DNA of 6,146 bases from an uncultured Clostridia bacterium (lineage in GTDB: Bacteria > Bacillota > Clostridia > Oscillospirales > Acutalibacteraceae). The notes beneath the pieces are model-generated. The model was not told the origin of the DNA, ran no database searches, and worked only from the letters and a program-made list of their open reading frames with translations. How positions within the stretch are numbered: the first letter of the stretch is position 1; each line of letters opens with the position of its first letter. The position numbers and the translations under genes are program-made. Shown one piece after another: positions 5,044 through 6,146 of the stretch. The stretch lies in contig CANOFK010000082.1 in NCBI GenBank assembly GCA_947565265.1, forward strand, positions 1-6,146, in the 5' to 3' direction.

Positions 5044-6146
5044 CTATTTGGCATAATCCACCGCCCGGCTCTCCCGAATCATATTTACCTTGATCTGCCC
5101 CGGGTAGTCCAGGTCAGCTTCTATCTTTTTGCAGATATCCCTGGCCAGCAGGGTCATCTGCTCGTCCGTCACCGCCTCAGGCCGCACCATAATGCGGATC
5201 TCCCGGCCGGCCTGGATGGCATAGCAGCTTTCCACCCCGTCGAAAGACGAGGCCAGCTCCTCCAGTTTCTCCAGGCGTTTGATGTAGTTTTCCAGGTTTT
5301 CCCGCCGTGCCCCCGGCCTTGCGGCCGAAATGGCGTCGGCAGCCTGGACAATGCAGGCCACAATGGTCTTGGCCTCCACGTCGCCATGGTGGGCGGCAAT
5401 GGCGTGTACCACGGCCTCGCTCTCCTTGTAGCGCTTGGCCACCTCCACGCCTATCTGTACGTGAGAGCCCTCCATCTCGTGGTCCAAAGCCTTGCCAATG
5501 TCGTGGAGCAGCCCGGCCCGCTTGGCCACCGTGGGGTTCAGCCCCAGTTCCGAGGCGATCATGCCGGAGAGGAAGGCCACCTCCAGCGAGTGGTTCAGCA
5601 CGTTCTGGCCGTAGCTGGTGCGGTAGCGCAGCCGGCCCAAAAGCTTGACCAGCTCATGGTGCACGCCGTTCACGCCCACCTCCAGCACCGCCCGTTCGCC
5701 CTCCTGCTTAATGGTAGATTCCACCTCCCGGCGGGCCCGCTCCACGGTTTCCTCAATGCGGGTGGGGTGGATACGCCCGTCGGAGATCAGCTTTTCCAGG
5801 GCCACCCTGGCCACTTCCCGGCGCACGGGCTCAAAGCTGGAAAGGGTAATGGCCTCCGGCGTATCGTCAATAATCAAGTCCACACCCGTCAGGGTTTCAA
5901 TGGCCCGGATGTTCCGGCCCTCACGGCCGATGATGCGGCCCTTCATTTCGTCGTTAGGCAGCGGTACCACGCTGATGGCGGCCTCCGACACATGGTCGGC
6001 GGCGCAGCGCTGAATGGCCGTGGCAATAATCTCCCTGGCGGCCTGGTCGCTTTCGTCCTTGGTCTGCTGTTCAAACTCCCGTACCTTTACGGCTTTTTCC
6101 CGTACCAACTCGCTCTCCAGGTTGTTCAGCAGGTATTCCTTGGCCT
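5044..6146 (-). CDS. rny: Ribonuclease Y, partial (N-terminus beyond the right edge)
   Basis: RNase Y is the membrane-anchored endoribonuclease that starts mRNA decay in many Firmicutes and is a scaffold of the degradosome-like network. The window holds the last 367 residues of a family that is about 520 residues long. The N-terminal membrane helix and most of the coiled coil are missing only because the window ends. The visible part begins with a charged helical stretch ([19 protein letters not shown]). It continues with a KH RNA-binding domain containing [15 protein letters not shown] (about 5905-5943). An HD catalytic domain follows, with [12 protein letters not shown], the metal-binding HD pair in [12 protein letters not shown] (His-Asp codons at 5500-5505) and AIAAHHGD. 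The C-terminal part, [19 protein letters not shown] onward, is typical. No truncation or frameshift is seen. The frame is open to the window edge, so an internal TTG at 6108 is not the true start. Confidence 0.97.
   Translation of the reverse strand, partial: AKEYLLNNLESELVREKAVKVREFEQQTKDESDQAAREIIATAIQRCAADHVSEAAISVVPLPNDEMKGRIIGREGRNIRAIETLTGVDLIIDDTPEAITLSSFEPVRREVARVALEKLISDGRIHPTRIEETVERARREVESTIKQEGERAVLEVGVNGVHHELVKLLGRLRYRTSYGQNVLNHSLEVAFLSGMIASELGLNPTVAKRAGLLHDIGKALDHEMEGSHVQIGVEVAKRYKESEAVVHAIAAHHGDVEAKTIVACIVQAADAISAARPGARRENLENYIKRLEKLEELASSFDGVESCYAIQAGREIRIMVRPEAVTDEQMTLLARDICKKIEADLDYPGQIKVNMIRESRAVDYAK

Noticed and set aside
5307..6013. Plus-strand frames opposite rny
   Set aside because: They are Ser/Arg/Pro-rich reverse-complement shadows of a well-conserved RNase Y coding region.
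1..6146. CRISPR array, tRNA, rRNA, insertion sequence or phage genes
   Set aside because: I found no regularly spaced repeats, cloverleaf sequences, transposase-like proteins or terminal inverted repeats.

Overview
The window looks like a piece of core chromosome from a GC-rich member of the Clostridia, most likely an Oscillospiraceae/Ruminococcaceae-type gut bacterium. This is inferred from the gene content (RNase Y, a YmdB-type phosphodiesterase and a FakA-type fatty acid kinase, all typical Firmicutes housekeeping genes), the AGGAGG-like ribosome binding sites and the strong GC bias of coding regions. No sequence search was possible, so genus-level placement is not claimed.

Layout. Positions 1-69 are an A/purine-rich tract, possibly holding the last codons of an upstream gene. 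Positions 68-189 hold several GC-rich inverted repeats that could form a structured leader. A plus-strand group follows: a class I DAHP synthase (223-1254), a small membrane protein of uncertain start (1375-1557) and a Nudix hydrolase (1567-2049). Positions 2050-2340 have no convincing gene but contain nested palindromes and look like an intergenic repeat element. A strong hairpin terminator at 2349-2379, with U tracts on both strands, separates the plus-strand group from a convergent minus-strand group.

The minus-strand group reads from right to left: rny (RNase Y, N-terminus beyond the right edge), ymdB and fakA. A GC-rich hairpin followed by five T residues lies between rny and ymdB, so ymdB may depend on partial readthrough. 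fakA has a recognisable extended -10 promoter and a leader of about 80 nt with its own hairpin.

How the genes work together. DAHP synthase opens the shikimate pathway to aromatic amino acids. RNase Y starts mRNA decay at the membrane, and YmdB is a metallophosphoesterase that in Bacillus is encoded next to it. FakA phosphorylates fatty acids carried by FakB proteins so that they can enter phospholipid synthesis. I see no mobile element, CRISPR array, tRNA, rRNA or defence system, and no new multi-gene system. The most interesting points are RNA-level: the aroF leader, the rny-ymdB attenuator-like hairpin, an 11-bp hairpin inside fakA, and the small ORF whose coding signal extends upstream of any normal start codon.
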